A DNA stretch of 64,000 nt from Burkholderiaceae bacterium (GCA_017856435.1 JAFMFB010000007.1:1-64000), one strand, 5' to 3'. Positions 37,688 through 48,368 are shown, numbered from the stretch's first letter. Notes: a model not told the origin generated them from the letters alone. Made by a program: numbers and translations.

Positions 37688-38413
37688 TCAGCTCCTTTGG
37701 GGTATGAGCGCAAGGAATTCGCGACGCAGGTTGGGGTCTTTCAGAAATACGCCCCGCATGACCGAGTTGATCATCCGGCTGTCCATATCCTTGACGCCAC
37801 GCCACGCCATGCAATAGTGACTGGCCTCCATCACAATCGCCAGGCCGTCGGGCTGGGTTTTGGCCTGGATCAGGTCGGCCAGTTGGATCACTGCCTCTTC
37901 CTGAATTTGCGGCCGCCCCATGATCCACTCGGCCAGCCGGGCGTATTTGGACAAACCGATGACATTGGTATGTTCGTTGGGCATGACGCCGATCCAGATC
38001 TTGCCGATGACCGGACACATATGGTGGGAACAGGCGCTTCTGACGGTGATCGGGCCGACGATCATCAACTCGTTCAGGTGCTCGGCATTGGGAAATTCAG
38101 TGATTGCCGGGGCCTGGACATAGCGACCCCTGAAGACCTCGTTGAGGTACATTCTTGCCACGCGGCGGGCCGTATTGGCAGTGTTGTGATCGTTGTTGGT
38201 ATCGATGACCAGGCTGTCAAGCACGCCCTGCATCTTCACCTGCACCTCATCCAGCAGGCGCTCAAGCTCGCCAGGCTCGATGAAATCTGCAATGTTGTCA
38301 TTGGCATAGAAACGCTTGCGCGCCGCCAGCAAGCGCTCTCGGATCTTGGCGGAAACCGGGGTTCCCTCATCGGATGGTTTCGAACTCATGGCGCCCTGAC
38401 TTTTCATCAACAT
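37688..38413 (-). CDS. folE: GTP cyclohydrolase I
   Basis: FANDNIADFIEPGELERLLDEVQ, ITVRSACSHHMCPVIGKIWIGVMPNEHTNVIGLSKYARLAEWIMGRPQIQEE. Confidence 0.95.
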   Translation of the reverse strand: MLMKSQGAMSSKPSDEGTPVSAKIRERLLAARKRFYANDNIADFIEPGELERLLDEVQVKMQGVLDSLVIDTNNDHNTANTARRVARMYLNEVFRGRYVQAPAITEFPNAEHLNELMIVGPITVRSACSHHMCPVIGKIWIGVMPNEHTNVIGLSKYARLAEWIMGRPQIQEEAVIQLADLIQAKTQPDGLAIVMEASHYCMAWRGVKDMDSRMINSVMRGVFLKDPNLRREFLALIPQRS

Positions 38414-38427
38414 GGGTCAATACTAAC

Positions 38428-39666
38428 TCAGTAGCGAGATCCGCTGATCAGCACCGCCAGTCGCATCAAGCCATACGCCAGACGATCGAGCAGCCGTTCA
38501 CGCCAGGGTCTGCTGGCATAACTGGCCGGATCGACCTGTCGGGCGCCAGTTTCAATGGCTCGCGACAGGCGCTCGTGCAGATCCTCGGCAAAGCTTTCAT
38601 CCTCTAACACGATATTGGCCTCACGAGCCAGCAACAGACTCAAGGGGTCCAGGTTGGATGAGCCCACAGTAGCCCAACGGCGGTCAATCACGGCGACCTT
38701 GGCATGCAAAAAACTGGCCCGGTATTCCCAAATTTCGATACCAGCCGCCAGTAATTGACCATAGACCATGCGAACGGCGTGATACTGCATGAAGTACTCA
38801 TAGCGTCCCTGCAACAGCAGTCGGACGCGCACACCACGCTGGACAGCCTTGATCAGCGCCCGTCTTAATTTTCGGCCCGGTAAAAAGTACGCGTTGGCTA
38901 TCAGAATATTCTGCCGTGCATCGGCAATTGACTTTCGGTAGGCGCGCTCGATCTGGGTGCGAAAGCGCAGATTGTCCCTGAGCACCAGCGCGGCTCGCGC
39001 ACCGTTGCCAGCGGGCGCCAGCTCGTCCTGTTCCAGAATGGATCTGCCGGACTTTTCCCAGGCCAGCCTCACGGCATCCTGCAGGGTTTTCCAACTGGCC
39101 GACCAGTCTGCATGGCGTAGCTCATGCGCCGCTTCCTGACGCAGCCACAGTTGCGTGGCAGTCTCATGGCCCAATCGCACCAGTGGGCCGCTAACCCTAA
39201 CGGCAAAATCCAAACGGGGCGACTGCAGCTGGCCATGGTTGGGATCGATCCAGTCATCCAGAATATTGATTCCGCCACAAAACATGACCTGGCCATCTAT
39301 CACACACAGCTTGCGATGCAGGCGCCGCCAGTGACTGGGAATCAGCAGCCCCACATGTCCCAGCGGCAAGAAGATTCGCCATTGCACCCCCGCCGCATCG
39401 AAGCGTTGCGTCCAGTCAGACGGCATCTCCGGCGTGCCGACCCCATCCACCATGAGAAAGACTTGCACGCCACGCCGGGCCGCGCGCTCCAGCGCCTGCG
39501 CCACCTTCTGTCCGGATTCGTCGAAATTGAAGATGTAAGTCTCCATCCGGACTTCGCGAACGCAAGCATCAATTCCGCGCACCATTTCAGGGAACAAATC
39601 CTGGCCACCTTCGAGCAAGCCCACCTGATGGCGGGCACGAAGAATGGGCAGATGGCGGCCTTTCAT
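38428..39666 (-). CDS. clsB: phospholipase D-family cardiolipin synthase (ClsB-like)
   Basis: Two HxK PLD motifs: RRLHRKLCVIDGQVMFCGGINILDD and ASFLHAKVAVIDRRWATVGSSNLDPLSL; start taken as MKGRHLPIL. Confidence 0.88.
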   Translation of the reverse strand: MKGRHLPILRARHQVGLLEGGQDLFPEMVRGIDACVREVRMETYIFNFDESGQKVAQALERAARRGVQVFLMVDGVGTPEMPSDWTQRFDAAGVQWRIFLPLGHVGLLIPSHWRRLHRKLCVIDGQVMFCGGINILDDWIDPNHGQLQSPRLDFAVRVSGPLVRLGHETATQLWLRQEAAHELRHADWSASWKTLQDAVRLAWEKSGRSILEQDELAPAGNGARAALVLRDNLRFRTQIERAYRKSIADARQNILIANAYFLPGRKLRRALIKAVQRGVRVRLLLQGRYEYFMQYHAVRMVYGQLLAAGIEIWEYRASFLHAKVAVIDRRWATVGSSNLDPLSLLLAREANIVLEDESFAEDLHERLSRAIETGARQVDPASYASRPWRERLLDRLAYGLMRLAVLISGSRY

Positions 39667-40403
39667 TAGCGCCTCTCGATACCAAACTCCGCAATCAATG
39701 GCAAATGATCCGACATCTGCCACCAGATGCGGCCTCGCGGTACTTGGACACTCAGGGGGATCAGACCACGTGCATACACATAGTCGAGCTGAACCAATGG
39801 TAGGCGGGCCGGGAAAGTTGGATGGGTTTCCGGCTCAAAGGTACGGAGGCCAATATCTGAAAAAATTCTGTGCACCCGTTCACCCCAGTCGTTGAAGTCT
39901 CCAGCCACCACCAGGGGGGCATTGGCCGGCACCACACGTTCAATGAACTGTTGCAGCTGCTTTGCCTGTCGCACGCGACTGGCCCTGATCAGCCCGAGGT
40001 GGACAACCACTACATGAACCGTCAGCCCATCCACATCGACTTCGCTGTGCAGCAGACCCCGCTGCTCAAAGCGATGATCAGACATGTCCTCGTGCTGGTG
40101 CGACAGTACCTGCCATCGCGTCAACATGGCGTTGCCATGCTCCCCTTGGCGAGTGTAGGCATTGGTGCGGTATACCGTGGCATAGCCCTCGGGCGCGAGG
40201 TACTCGGCCTGGGGCAGTTCCGGCCACCGGTCAAACCGGTGCTGATGGCGACGGTGAGAGTGCCGAACCTCCTGCAGGCAGACAATATCGGCATCGAACT
40301 GCTCGACGGCGTGGCCCAAGTTATGAATCTCCAGCCGGGATCGCAAGCCCAGACCATTGACCCCTTTGTGGATGTTGTAAGTGACAACCCGCAGTGTTTC
40401 CAT
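39666..40403 (-). CDS. endonuclease/exonuclease/phosphatase family protein
   Basis: METLRVVTYNIHKGVNGL, ADIVCLQEVRHSHRRHQ, LVVAGDFNDWGER, WWQMSDHLPLIAEF. Confidence 0.92.
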   Translation of the reverse strand: METLRVVTYNIHKGVNGLGLRSRLEIHNLGHAVEQFDADIVCLQEVRHSHRRHQHRFDRWPELPQAEYLAPEGYATVYRTNAYTRQGEHGNAMLTRWQVLSHQHEDMSDHRFEQRGLLHSEVDVDGLTVHVVVVHLGLIRASRVRQAKQLQQFIERVVPANAPLVVAGDFNDWGERVHRIFSDIGLRTFEPETHPTFPARLPLVQLDYVYARGLIPLSVQVPRGRIWWQMSDHLPLIAEFGIERR

Positions 40404-40407
40404 GGTG

Positions 40408-40869
40408 CTATTCTGGCCGGTAGAAGCGCGGGAGCAACAGGCAGGCCTCGGCATTGCTGGGTGAAAAACAGACTTCGGCCGCCTCGCGCCAGCCCAACCA
40501 TTGCCAGTCTGTATGTTCCTCGGGGTTGAGGCGAACGCTGGTGACTGAAGGAACGCACAGACCGAACAAATGCTCGGTGTTTCGAGTGACCCCAGGCGCA
40601 TAGCGATGTCGCCACCCGGGATAGATTTCGTAGACGTTTTCCAGCTGCCAGTCTTTCAGATGATGACCGGCAGCCCGGACGTCTATGCCGGTCTCCTCCA
40701 TCACCTCGCGCACCGCAGTGGCCGCAAAGTCTTCATTCTCATGAGCCTTGGAGCCGGTGACTGACTGCCAGTAGCCCGGGGCATCGGCCCGGTTGATCAG
40801 CAGTACCTGCAGGTCCGGTGTATGAATGACAACGAGTACAGAGAGGGGAATTTTGTACTTATGCGGCAT
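40408..40869 (-). CDS. nudB: dihydroneopterin triphosphate diphosphatase
   Basis: KIPLSVLVVIHTPDLQVLLINRADAPGYWQSVTGSKAHENEDFAATAVREVMEETGID (Nudix box). Confidence 0.9.
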   Translation of the reverse strand: MPHKYKIPLSVLVVIHTPDLQVLLINRADAPGYWQSVTGSKAHENEDFAATAVREVMEETGIDVRAAGHHLKDWQLENVYEIYPGWRHRYAPGVTRNTEHLFGLCVPSVTSVRLNPEEHTDWQWLGWREAAEVCFSPSNAEACLLLPRFYRPE

Positions 40870-40923
40870 AAAAAAGGGCGCCCTGAAAGCGCCCATTCAT
40901 TCTGCCTCAGCAGTGCGTATCAC

Positions 40924-42720
40924 TCAAGCTACCACCGTTGGATTACGCAGCCGGATATGCAACTCACGCAATTGCTTCTCGTCAACCGTGCTGGGCGCCT
41001 GGGTCAGCAGGCACTGGGCGCGTTGGGTTTTGGGGAAGGCAATCACGTCACGAATCGACTCCGCGCCGGTCATGAGTGTGACAATGCGGTCCAGACCAAA
41101 GGCGAGGCCGCCGTGCGGAGGCGCTCCGTACTGGAGTGCATCGAGCAGGAAACCAAATTTAACTTGGGCCTCTTGCGGGGTGATCTTCAAGGCATCGAAC
41201 ACTTTCTGCTGAACATCGGCGCGATGGATACGTACCGAACCGCCGCCGATCTCCCAACCGTTGAGCACCATGTCATAGCCCTTGGCAATGCACTTTTCAG
41301 GCGCGCTCACCATCCAGTCCTCGTGGCCGTCCTTCGGAGCGGTGAATGGATGGTGCACTGCGGTGTAGCGCTGCGCTTCCTCGTCATACTCGAACATGGG
41401 GAAATCCACCACCCACATCGGCGCCCACCGGTCTTCGAACAGGCCGTTCTTTTTGGCGAACTCGCTATGGCCGATTTTCAGGCGCAAAGCACCGATGGCA
41501 TCGTTGACGATCTTGGCCTTGTCCGCGCCGAAGAAAATCAGGTCGCCATCCTGGGCACCGGTGCGGACCAGTATCTCAGTGATAGCCTGATCGTGCAGGT
41601 TTTTCACAATCGGTGACTGCAGGCCATCCCGGCCTTTGGCTACCTCGTTTACCTTGATCCAGGCCAGCCCTTTGGCGCCGTAGATCTTGACAAATTCAGT
41701 GTAGCCATCGATCTCGCCACGGCTCATGGCGCCACCACCTGGGATACGCAGGGCCACCACGCGACCGCCTGGCATGGTCGCCGGCGTTGAAAAGACCTTG
41801 AAGTCGACACTGGCCATCACATCGGTGAGCTCGGTGAACTCAGGCTTGACGCGAAGGTCTGGCTTGTCAGAACCAAAGCGGTGCATCGCTTCGGCGTAGG
41901 GCATCACCGGAAACTCGCCCAGATCAACATTCAGCACATTCTTGAATACCGAGGTGATCATGCCCTGGAACATGTCACGGATGTCCTGCTCAGTCAGGAA
42001 GCTGGTTTCAATATCGATCTGGGTGAATTCGGGCTGCCGGTCGGCACGCAGATCTTCATCCCGAAAGCACTTGGTAATTTGGTAGTAGCGATCGTAGCCA
42101 GCCACCATCAGCAGCTGCTTGAATAACTGGGGCGATTGCGGCAGGGCGAAAAACTGGCCATCGTGCACCCGGCTGGGCACCAGATAATCGCGCGCCCCTT
42201 CCGGTGTGCTCTTGGTCAACATCGGGGTCTCGATGTCGATAAAGCCATTGGCGTCCAGAAACTTGCGCACCTCCATGGCTACCCGGTAACGCAGCATCAG
42301 ATTGTTCTGCATGTAGGGGCGTCGTAAATCGAGTACCCGATGGGTCAAGCGGGTGGTCTCGGAGAGGTTTTCGTCGTCCAGCAAAAACGGGGGCGTGACA
42401 GAAGGATTCAGGACGATGAGCTCCTGGCAGAGCACCTCGATCTTGCCGCTCTTGAGCTGCTCATTGACCGTCCCTTCCGGGCGCGCCCGCACCAGTCCCT
42501 TGACCTGAATGCAGAATTCATTGCGCAGGCCTTCGGCGGCGGCAAACATGTCCGCACGGTCCGGGTCACACACCACCTGCACATAGCCTTCTCGGTCTCG
42601 CAAATCTACAAAAATCACACCGCCATGGTCACGCCGTCGGTTGACCCAGCCGCACAAAGACACCGTCTGGCCCAGCAGGGCTTCAGTCACCAGACCGCAA
42701 TAGTGGGAACGCATACCCAT
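40924..42720 (-). CDS. aspS: aspartate--tRNA ligase
   Basis: [100 protein letters not shown]. Confidence 0.97.
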   Translation of the reverse strand: MGMRSHYCGLVTEALLGQTVSLCGWVNRRRDHGGVIFVDLRDREGYVQVVCDPDRADMFAAAEGLRNEFCIQVKGLVRARPEGTVNEQLKSGKIEVLCQELIVLNPSVTPPFLLDDENLSETTRLTHRVLDLRRPYMQNNLMLRYRVAMEVRKFLDANGFIDIETPMLTKSTPEGARDYLVPSRVHDGQFFALPQSPQLFKQLLMVAGYDRYYQITKCFRDEDLRADRQPEFTQIDIETSFLTEQDIRDMFQGMITSVFKNVLNVDLGEFPVMPYAEAMHRFGSDKPDLRVKPEFTELTDVMASVDFKVFSTPATMPGGRVVALRIPGGGAMSRGEIDGYTEFVKIYGAKGLAWIKVNEVAKGRDGLQSPIVKNLHDQAITEILVRTGAQDGDLIFFGADKAKIVNDAIGALRLKIGHSEFAKKNGLFEDRWAPMWVVDFPMFEYDEEAQRYTAVHHPFTAPKDGHEDWMVSAPEKCIAKGYDMVLNGWEIGGGSVRIHRADVQQKVFDALKITPQEAQVKFGFLLDALQYGAPPHGGLAFGLDRIVTLMTGAESIRDVIAFPKTQRAQCLLTQAPSTVDEKQLRELHIRLRNPTVVA

Positions 42721-42758
42721 GAAAATTTCACTTTCAGCAAATTAGGGTCGCCCCGGCA

Positions 42759-43388
42759 TCAAGCCTTTGGGGTCCCCACAGGTTTATTGGATCCAGGGAC
42801 AATGACCCCCATGGAAATTACATAAGTCAGCGCCTCATCCACACTCATGTCAAGCACAAAGCAATCGCTTCGTTTGACCATGACAAAGTAGCCGCCAGTC
42901 GGGTTCGGCGTGGTCGGCACATAGACGCTGAGATAGTCACCCGCCAGATGTTTGGCAACATCCTCCCCGGGTGAGCCGGTCAGAAATGCAATAGTCCACA
43001 TGCCCTCGCGGGGCCACTGCAACAGAAGGGCCTGGCGAAAGGCATTGCTCTTCTCAGAAAAAAGCGTATCCGATACCTGCTTGACGCCCGAATAGATGGA
43101 TCGCACAACAGGAATGCGATGCAGCAACGCATGCCACCAGCTGACCAGGCGCTTGCCGATAAAGTTGGAAGCCAGGGCGCCAATCAGCAACAGCACCAGC
43201 AAGGCAAAGATCACGCCCAGCCCAGGAATGTGCTGGCCAAACAAAACATCCGGATGCCATGCCCGCGGGAGGATTTGCAGGGTTTGGTCAAGGGTAACAA
43301 CGACCCACTCAATCACCCAGAGAGTGATGATGAGCGGCACCAGCACCAGCAGGCCCGCGAACAGCCATTTTCGAAACTTGGCCATCAT
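42759..43388 (-). CDS. DUF502 domain-containing membrane protein
   Basis: FRKWLFAGLLVLVPLIITLWVIEWVVVTLDQTLQILP, IPVVRSIYSGVKQVSDTLFS, YLSVYVPTTPNPTGGYFVMV. Confidence 0.9.
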   Translation of the reverse strand: MMAKFRKWLFAGLLVLVPLIITLWVIEWVVVTLDQTLQILPRAWHPDVLFGQHIPGLGVIFALLVLLLIGALASNFIGKRLVSWWHALLHRIPVVRSIYSGVKQVSDTLFSEKSNAFRQALLLQWPREGMWTIAFLTGSPGEDVAKHLAGDYLSVYVPTTPNPTGGYFVMVKRSDCFVLDMSVDEALTYVISMGVIVPGSNKPVGTPKA

Positions 43389-43394
43389 GGGTTG

Positions 43395-43709
43395 TCAGCT
43401 TTCAGCGGCGGTGGTCGCCGTTGAACTGGCCGAGGTCGTACTTGAACTGGCCGGCGTCGTCGTTGCAGGGGAGGCAGGGCTCGATGTCCCTTCAGATGCA
43501 GGAGCGGCAGGCGTTGCACTGCTGCTGCCGCCCTTGAAATCGGTTTCGTACCAGCCACCGCCCTTGAGTTGGAAACCCGCAGCGGTCAACTGCTTCTTGA
43601 AGCTTGGCTTGCCACAGGCCGGGCAGTCCGAGAGCAGAGGATCGGAGATTTTTTGTAAAACGTCCTTGGCATGGCCGCAGGACTCACACTTGTAGGCGTA
43701 AATAGGCAT
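43395..43709 (-). CDS. FmdB family zinc ribbon protein with Ser/Thr/Ala-rich tail
   Basis: MPIYAYKCESCGHAKDVLQKISDPLLSDCPACGKPSFKKQLTAAGFQLKGGGWYETDFK then low-complexity tail. Confidence 0.92.
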   Translation of the reverse strand: MPIYAYKCESCGHAKDVLQKISDPLLSDCPACGKPSFKKQLTAAGFQLKGGGWYETDFKGGSSSATPAAPASEGTSSPASPATTTPASSSTTSASSTATTAAES

Positions 43710-43724
43710 GGCAGGGTCGTATAT

Positions 43725-43757
43725 GGGCTTGGCTCAAAAGCCAAACCCGACATTATA
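43725..43757 (-). promoter_or_regulatory. TATAAT -10-like box with adjacent dyad at the predicted start region
   Basis: Reverse strand TATAAT at 43757-43752 followed by GGGTTTGGCT-TTTG-AGCCAAGCCC (43748-43725, one G.U position), upstream of fmdB. Confidence 0.35.
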
Positions 43758-43780
43758 GGTTGCCCGACTGACCTTGCGGC

Positions 43781-45226
43781 TTATTCCACGCCTACCAGCC
43801 TATGGTGCCCGGCGTGTCTGTTGGCAATGGTCTGGGGTCCGAGCGAACCCAGCAACATGCCGGTGGTGGCGGCTAGAACTCCCGCCAGTTGGGCAGGAAA
43901 TTCCTCCCCGGCCGGGGTTGCCAGGAACAGCAACCAGGTCACCAGTCCCAAAACGACCGCAAAGACTGCCCCCTGGGTGGTGGCGCGCTTCCAGTACAGG
44001 CCAAAAACCAGCGGCACAAAGGCGCCGACCAGAGTGACTTGATACGCCCCCGATACCATCTCATAAATCGACGTTCCGTGCATGGCAATGGCGTACGCCA
44101 ACACAAAGGCGCCAAAAATCAATACCGTCAGGCGCATTGTTTTGAGTTCTTGCCGATCGCTCATATGCGGTCTGAATTGACGCCAGATATTTTCCACAAA
44201 AGTCACACTGGGTGCGAGCAAGGTGGCCGAGGCACAGGACTGAATGGCGGACAAGAGGGCACCAAAAAACAGTACCTGCATGACAAAAGGCATGTGTTCC
44301 AAAACCAGTGTTGGAAGCACCTTTTGAGGGTCTTCACTTAGCAAGGACTTGGCCTGCTCGGGCATGATGATCAATGCACTGGTCACCAAAAAAATCGGGA
44401 CAAATGCAAAGAGAATGTAGAGGACGCCCCCAATCACCGGCCCCCGGGTTGCCGACTTGACACTGTCGGCTGACATGACGCGCTGGAAAACGTCCTGTTG
44501 CGGGATGGATCCCAACATCATGGTGATGGCTGCCGCGATGAAGAAAACAATATCCTTGAAATTAGGTTCTGGCAGAAAGTTGAACATCTCCCGGCTGGCC
44601 GCAAGATTCAGCACCTTATCGGCCCCGCCGGCCATGTTGCCGGCAAAAATTGCCAAAGTCGCCAAGCCAACAACCAGAATGATCATCTGGACGAAATCGG
44701 TCACCGCCACCGACCACATGCCCCCAAAGAGGGTGTAAGCCATGATCACCATGACGCCGATCACCATCCCCTGCGGCATGGAGACTGCCCCCCCCGAAAG
44801 AAGGTTGAAGACCAGCCCCAGCGCAGTGATTTGGGCTGAAACCCAGCCGAGGTAGCTGAGCATGATGATGATTGAGCAGGCCACTTCAATGCTTCGGCCA
44901 TAGCGCTCCCGGAAAAAATCGCTGATGGTTAGCAGATTCATCCGATACAGCTTGGCGGCAAAGAATATCCCGACCAGGATCAGGCAGGTCCCGGCCCCGA
45001 AAGGATCCTCGACCACACTGCCAAGACCACCATTCACGAATTTAGCGGGGATACCCAATACAGTTTCTGAGCCAAACCAGGTCGCAAAAGTCGTGGTGAC
45101 AATCATGATCAAAGGCAATTTATGACCAGCCACCGCAAAGTCTGCGGTGTTCTTGACCCGCTTGGCCGCAATCAAACCAATTGAAATCGTGATCAGAAGA
45201 TAGACGATGACAAGTGTTAACAGCAC
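43781..45226 (-). CDS. sodium:solute symporter family protein
   Basis: Multi-TM; TTFATWFGSETVLGIPAKFVNGGLGSVVEDPFG, YTLFGGMWSVAVTDFVQM, LGSIPQQDVFQRVMSA. Confidence 0.92.
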   Translation of the reverse strand: MLLTLVIVYLLITISIGLIAAKRVKNTADFAVAGHKLPLIMIVTTTFATWFGSETVLGIPAKFVNGGLGSVVEDPFGAGTCLILVGIFFAAKLYRMNLLTISDFFRERYGRSIEVACSIIIMLSYLGWVSAQITALGLVFNLLSGGAVSMPQGMVIGVMVIMAYTLFGGMWSVAVTDFVQMIILVVGLATLAIFAGNMAGGADKVLNLAASREMFNFLPEPNFKDIVFFIAAAITMMLGSIPQQDVFQRVMSADSVKSATRGPVIGGVLYILFAFVPIFLVTSALIIMPEQAKSLLSEDPQKVLPTLVLEHMPFVMQVLFFGALLSAIQSCASATLLAPSVTFVENIWRQFRPHMSDRQELKTMRLTVLIFGAFVLAYAIAMHGTSIYEMVSGAYQVTLVGAFVPLVFGLYWKRATTQGAVFAVVLGLVTWLLFLATPAGEEFPAQLAGVLAATTGMLLGSLGPQTIANRHAGHHRLVGVE

Positions 45227-45268
45227 GACAGCCTCCTGTTCAGTCTGGTAGTTAGAGAATTCAAGAAA

Positions 45269-46825
45269 TCAGATCCGAATGAAAAACTGCATGGCCAATA
45301 GACCCAGCAAAAAACCGATTGCGGAATAAACCAGTCCTTGCAGCAGTCGATTGGTGCGGCGCTGCTCGGCAATCAGGCTGGCCAGCTCGCGCTGCTGGCC
45401 GCCCTGTCGCTGCTGAAGGTAGTCATGCAGCAGACGCGGCAGTTCGGGCAGCAGCTTGGCGTAGCGAGGCGCCTGATTGCGCAACTCTTCCCATAACTTG
45501 CGTGGGCCAATTTGATCAGCCATCCACTTTTCAAGAAATGGTTTGGCAGTACTCCACAGGTCCAGGTCAGGGTCCAGATCCCGACCCAATCCCTCGATGT
45601 TGAGCAAGGTCTTCTGCAACAAGACCAGCTGGGGCTGAATCTCCACATTGAAACGCCGGGAAGTCTGGAAAAGCCGCATCAACACCATGCCCAGTGAAAT
45701 TTCCTTCAGGGGTCGGTCAAAGTAGGGCTCGCACACGGCGCGTACCGCGGCCTCGAGTTCGTCCACCCGGGTCGAGGGCGGCACCCATCCCGATTCGATA
45801 TGCAACTCAGCCACACGCTTGTAGTCGCGCCTGAAAAAAGCGGTGAAATTCTGCGCCAGGTACTCCTTGTCGAACTCGGTAAGGGTACCCACAATCCCAA
45901 AATCCAGAGATATATACCGACCGAAGGTGGCCGCATCCGTGCTGACGAAAATATTGCCCGGATGCATGTCGGCGTGAAAAAAACCGTCGCGAAAGACCTG
46001 GGTGAAAAAAATTGTGACCCCATCACGCGCCAACTTTTTCAGATCGACGCCGGCCTCAAGCAGTCGGGCGGTCTGGCTGATGGGAACGCCCCTCATGCGC
46101 TCCATCACGATCACATCGCTGTGGCAAAAGTCCCAGAACATCTCCGGAATCAGCACCAGATCCAGGCCCGCCATATTGCGCCGCAGCTGAGCTGCACTGG
46201 CCGCCTCGCGCACCAGATCGAGCTCATCATGCAGGTATTTGTCAAATTCAGCCACCACCTCACGGGGCTTGAGACGCTTGCCATCAGCAGAAAGGGATTC
46301 GAGCCAGCCCGCCATCATGCGCATCAGGCTCAGGTCTTTTTCAATAGCCCTAAGCATCCCGGGACGAAGGACCTTGACCGCCACCTCACGGAGCTGCCCC
46401 TGCGGGTCTTTGAGCTTGGCCAAATGAACCTGTGCAATGGACGCGCTGGCCACGGGTTGGCGCTCAAACTCAGTAAATATCTGCGCCAGTGGTCGCTGAA
46501 ATGAGCGCTCAATGGTTGCTACGGCCACCTCTGAGTCAAAAGGTGGCACCCTGTCCTGTAACTTGGCCAACTCTTGCGCCACATCGGCAGGCAACAAGTC
46601 ACGTCGGGTCGACAAGACCTGACCAAACTTGACAAAGATCGGGCCCAGCCGCTCCAGCGCCTCGCGCAGACGTTGGCCGCGCGGCGCCTTCAGGTTGCGG
46701 CCAAAGGAAACGATTCGCGCGATAAGACGTAGCCAGGGCTTGCGAAAGCTGTTGAGAACCAGCTCATCTAACCCATAACGCAGCACAATCCAAAGGATGA
46801 ATGACCCACGCAGAAGACGGTTCAT
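45269..46825 (-). CDS. ubiB: ubiquinone biosynthesis accessory kinase-like protein UbiB
   Basis: [45 protein letters not shown] (KxGQ), [14 protein letters not shown]-terminal TM. Confidence 0.96.
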   Translation of the reverse strand: MNRLLRGSFILWIVLRYGLDELVLNSFRKPWLRLIARIVSFGRNLKAPRGQRLREALERLGPIFVKFGQVLSTRRDLLPADVAQELAKLQDRVPPFDSEVAVATIERSFQRPLAQIFTEFERQPVASASIAQVHLAKLKDPQGQLREVAVKVLRPGMLRAIEKDLSLMRMMAGWLESLSADGKRLKPREVVAEFDKYLHDELDLVREAASAAQLRRNMAGLDLVLIPEMFWDFCHSDVIVMERMRGVPISQTARLLEAGVDLKKLARDGVTIFFTQVFRDGFFHADMHPGNIFVSTDAATFGRYISLDFGIVGTLTEFDKEYLAQNFTAFFRRDYKRVAELHIESGWVPPSTRVDELEAAVRAVCEPYFDRPLKEISLGMVLMRLFQTSRRFNVEIQPQLVLLQKTLLNIEGLGRDLDPDLDLWSTAKPFLEKWMADQIGPRKLWEELRNQAPRYAKLLPELPRLLHDYLQQRQGGQQRELASLIAEQRRTNRLLQGLVYSAIGFLLGLLAMQFFIRI

Positions 46826-46827
46826 GC

Positions 46828-47352
46828 CTAACCTCGCCGGCCTGCAATAAACCGCTGGACACCCTCCTTCATGCGTCGCACAGCCCCAGCCAGCGCATGG
46901 GCGGGTGCGTCACCGATCAGACGGGACAGATCCTCCTCCAGGTCCCAGCGCACATTGCTGATCACCCAGTTCAAGGTGCTCGCCAACTCGACATCCCCCT
47001 CGATACGCACCGAGGGACGAATCCCATCCAGCGCAGACTGAACCAGGGCAATTGGGGACTCCTCGAGGACCGACAAGGTCAGGTCTGCAGTGGCTGAGGG
47101 ATCGGCCAGATCCAGCAAACCCGCAGGGGTGACTGAGAGCTTGAAGTGAAACTGGCGCCAATAGAACATGAGCACCTTGCCCTGAAGGGCAAGCAGGCGT
47201 TGGGTGGCTTGCGGCTCTTGCTGCAAGACATGATTGAGCATCAGCACGATCCGTCGTTGAGCCTCCTGAACCGCCCATTCGGGGGGTTGCAGCTGGCTGG
47301 CGACCTTTTGAATCGCGTCATCCAGAAAAGGAAACGGGGACTGTGTTGCCAT
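46828..47352 (-). CDS. ubiJ: SCP2-domain ubiquinone biosynthesis accessory factor (UbiJ-like)
   Basis: Position directly upstream of ubiB near ubiE; SCP2-like pattern [22 protein letters not shown]...[39 protein letters not shown]. Confidence 0.75.
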   Translation of the reverse strand: MATQSPFPFLDDAIQKVASQLQPPEWAVQEAQRRIVLMLNHVLQQEPQATQRLLALQGKVLMFYWRQFHFKLSVTPAGLLDLADPSATADLTLSVLEESPIALVQSALDGIRPSVRIEGDVELASTLNWVISNVRWDLEEDLSRLIGDAPAHALAGAVRRMKEGVQRFIAGRRG

Positions 47353-47405
47353 AGTCCCCGATGATAAGCTTGGTCTTGCAGCGGTCTGCCGCAAATCTTC
47401 AGACC

Positions 47406-48368
47406 TTACTGCAAGGCCTGTACACCGGCCACCAACCAGCCGCTGGAGCCCCCCTTGGCTTTGGTCATGTTCCAGACTTCTCGGAATGGGCTCGGCCCGG
47501 AGGAAGGTTCCTCACGAATCAGGCCGGAGAATTCAACACTGGCCATGTAGCCATTGTCCAGTTCTTCAATCCCCAGCAATTGGGCTTCCAGCATGACCAC
47601 CTCGGTCTGATTTTGGGCACTTTGCTCACCCATCTGCTGGCGAATTTCAGCCAGCATCTCATCGGTCATCATGGCGCGCAGTGCGGCCAAATCCATCTTG
47701 TCCCAGGCCGCCTGCAAGGCAACAAAGTTGTTTTTGGCAGCCTGCAAGAAACCATCGGTGTCAAAATCAGCCGGGATGGTCCAGCTTTGGGACCCGCCGG
47801 CCAGGGCTGAGCCGATCACGACTCCAGACCCGCCGCGAACGGCCTCGGTATCAAATTGGGTCGATTGACGCTCCCAGGGGCGTGCGGAGGCATCATTGCC
47901 AACATTCTCGGGGCGGTATTGCGGTTGGACGGGCACTTCACCGGCTGCCGCACCCTGCATGGCATACGCACCGGTATTTGAATGGGCCGTTTGTTGACGG
48001 CGGCGCATGATCATTCCAATGATCATCATGACCGCCAGAACCATCAAACCGATCATCAGGAATTGACCAAATTCTTCACCCAGACCCAGAGAATGCGCCA
48101 ACCAGGCCAGTCCCAGACCAGCAGCTAGCCCACCCAGCATGGCCCCCCAGGGCTTCTTGGGCGCCGCTGCCGGAGCTGCCGGGGCTGGTTTGGGCGTCGC
48201 TGTGGCGGCATTCTGTGCCGGCGCAGCCGGTGCAGTGGGCGCGGCCTGGCGCTGGGTCACATTGCCGGATTGTTTGCCAAACGACTTCCCACCGCCCATT
48301 CGCTTGGCTTCGGCCGTCACCCCGACCAGGGCCAGCGCCAGCGCCAAAATTACGGTAGAGAATTTCAT
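47406..48368 (-). CDS. Tim44 domain-containing protein
   Basis: Signal peptide, AP-rich linker, TM segments, then FLQAAKNNFVALQAAWDKMDLAALRAMMTDEMLAEIRQQ...FSGLIREEPSSGPSPFREVWNMTKAKGGSSGWLVAGVQAL. Confidence 0.88.
   Translation of the reverse strand: MKFSTVILALALALVGVTAEAKRMGGGKSFGKQSGNVTQRQAAPTAPAAPAQNAATATPKPAPAAPAAAPKKPWGAMLGGLAAGLGLAWLAHSLGLGEEFGQFLMIGLMVLAVMMIIGMIMRRRQQTAHSNTGAYAMQGAAAGEVPVQPQYRPENVGNDASARPWERQSTQFDTEAVRGGSGVVIGSALAGGSQSWTIPADFDTDGFLQAAKNNFVALQAAWDKMDLAALRAMMTDEMLAEIRQQMGEQSAQNQTEVVMLEAQLLGIEELDNGYMASVEFSGLIREEPSSGPSPFREVWNMTKAKGGSSGWLVAGVQALQ

Noticed and set aside
37263-38018. 251-aa BLUF ORF with extended N-terminus
   Set aside because: The extra 111 residues are out-of-frame folE coding sequence; the BLUF domain starts at MLVRLLYASRA (37685).
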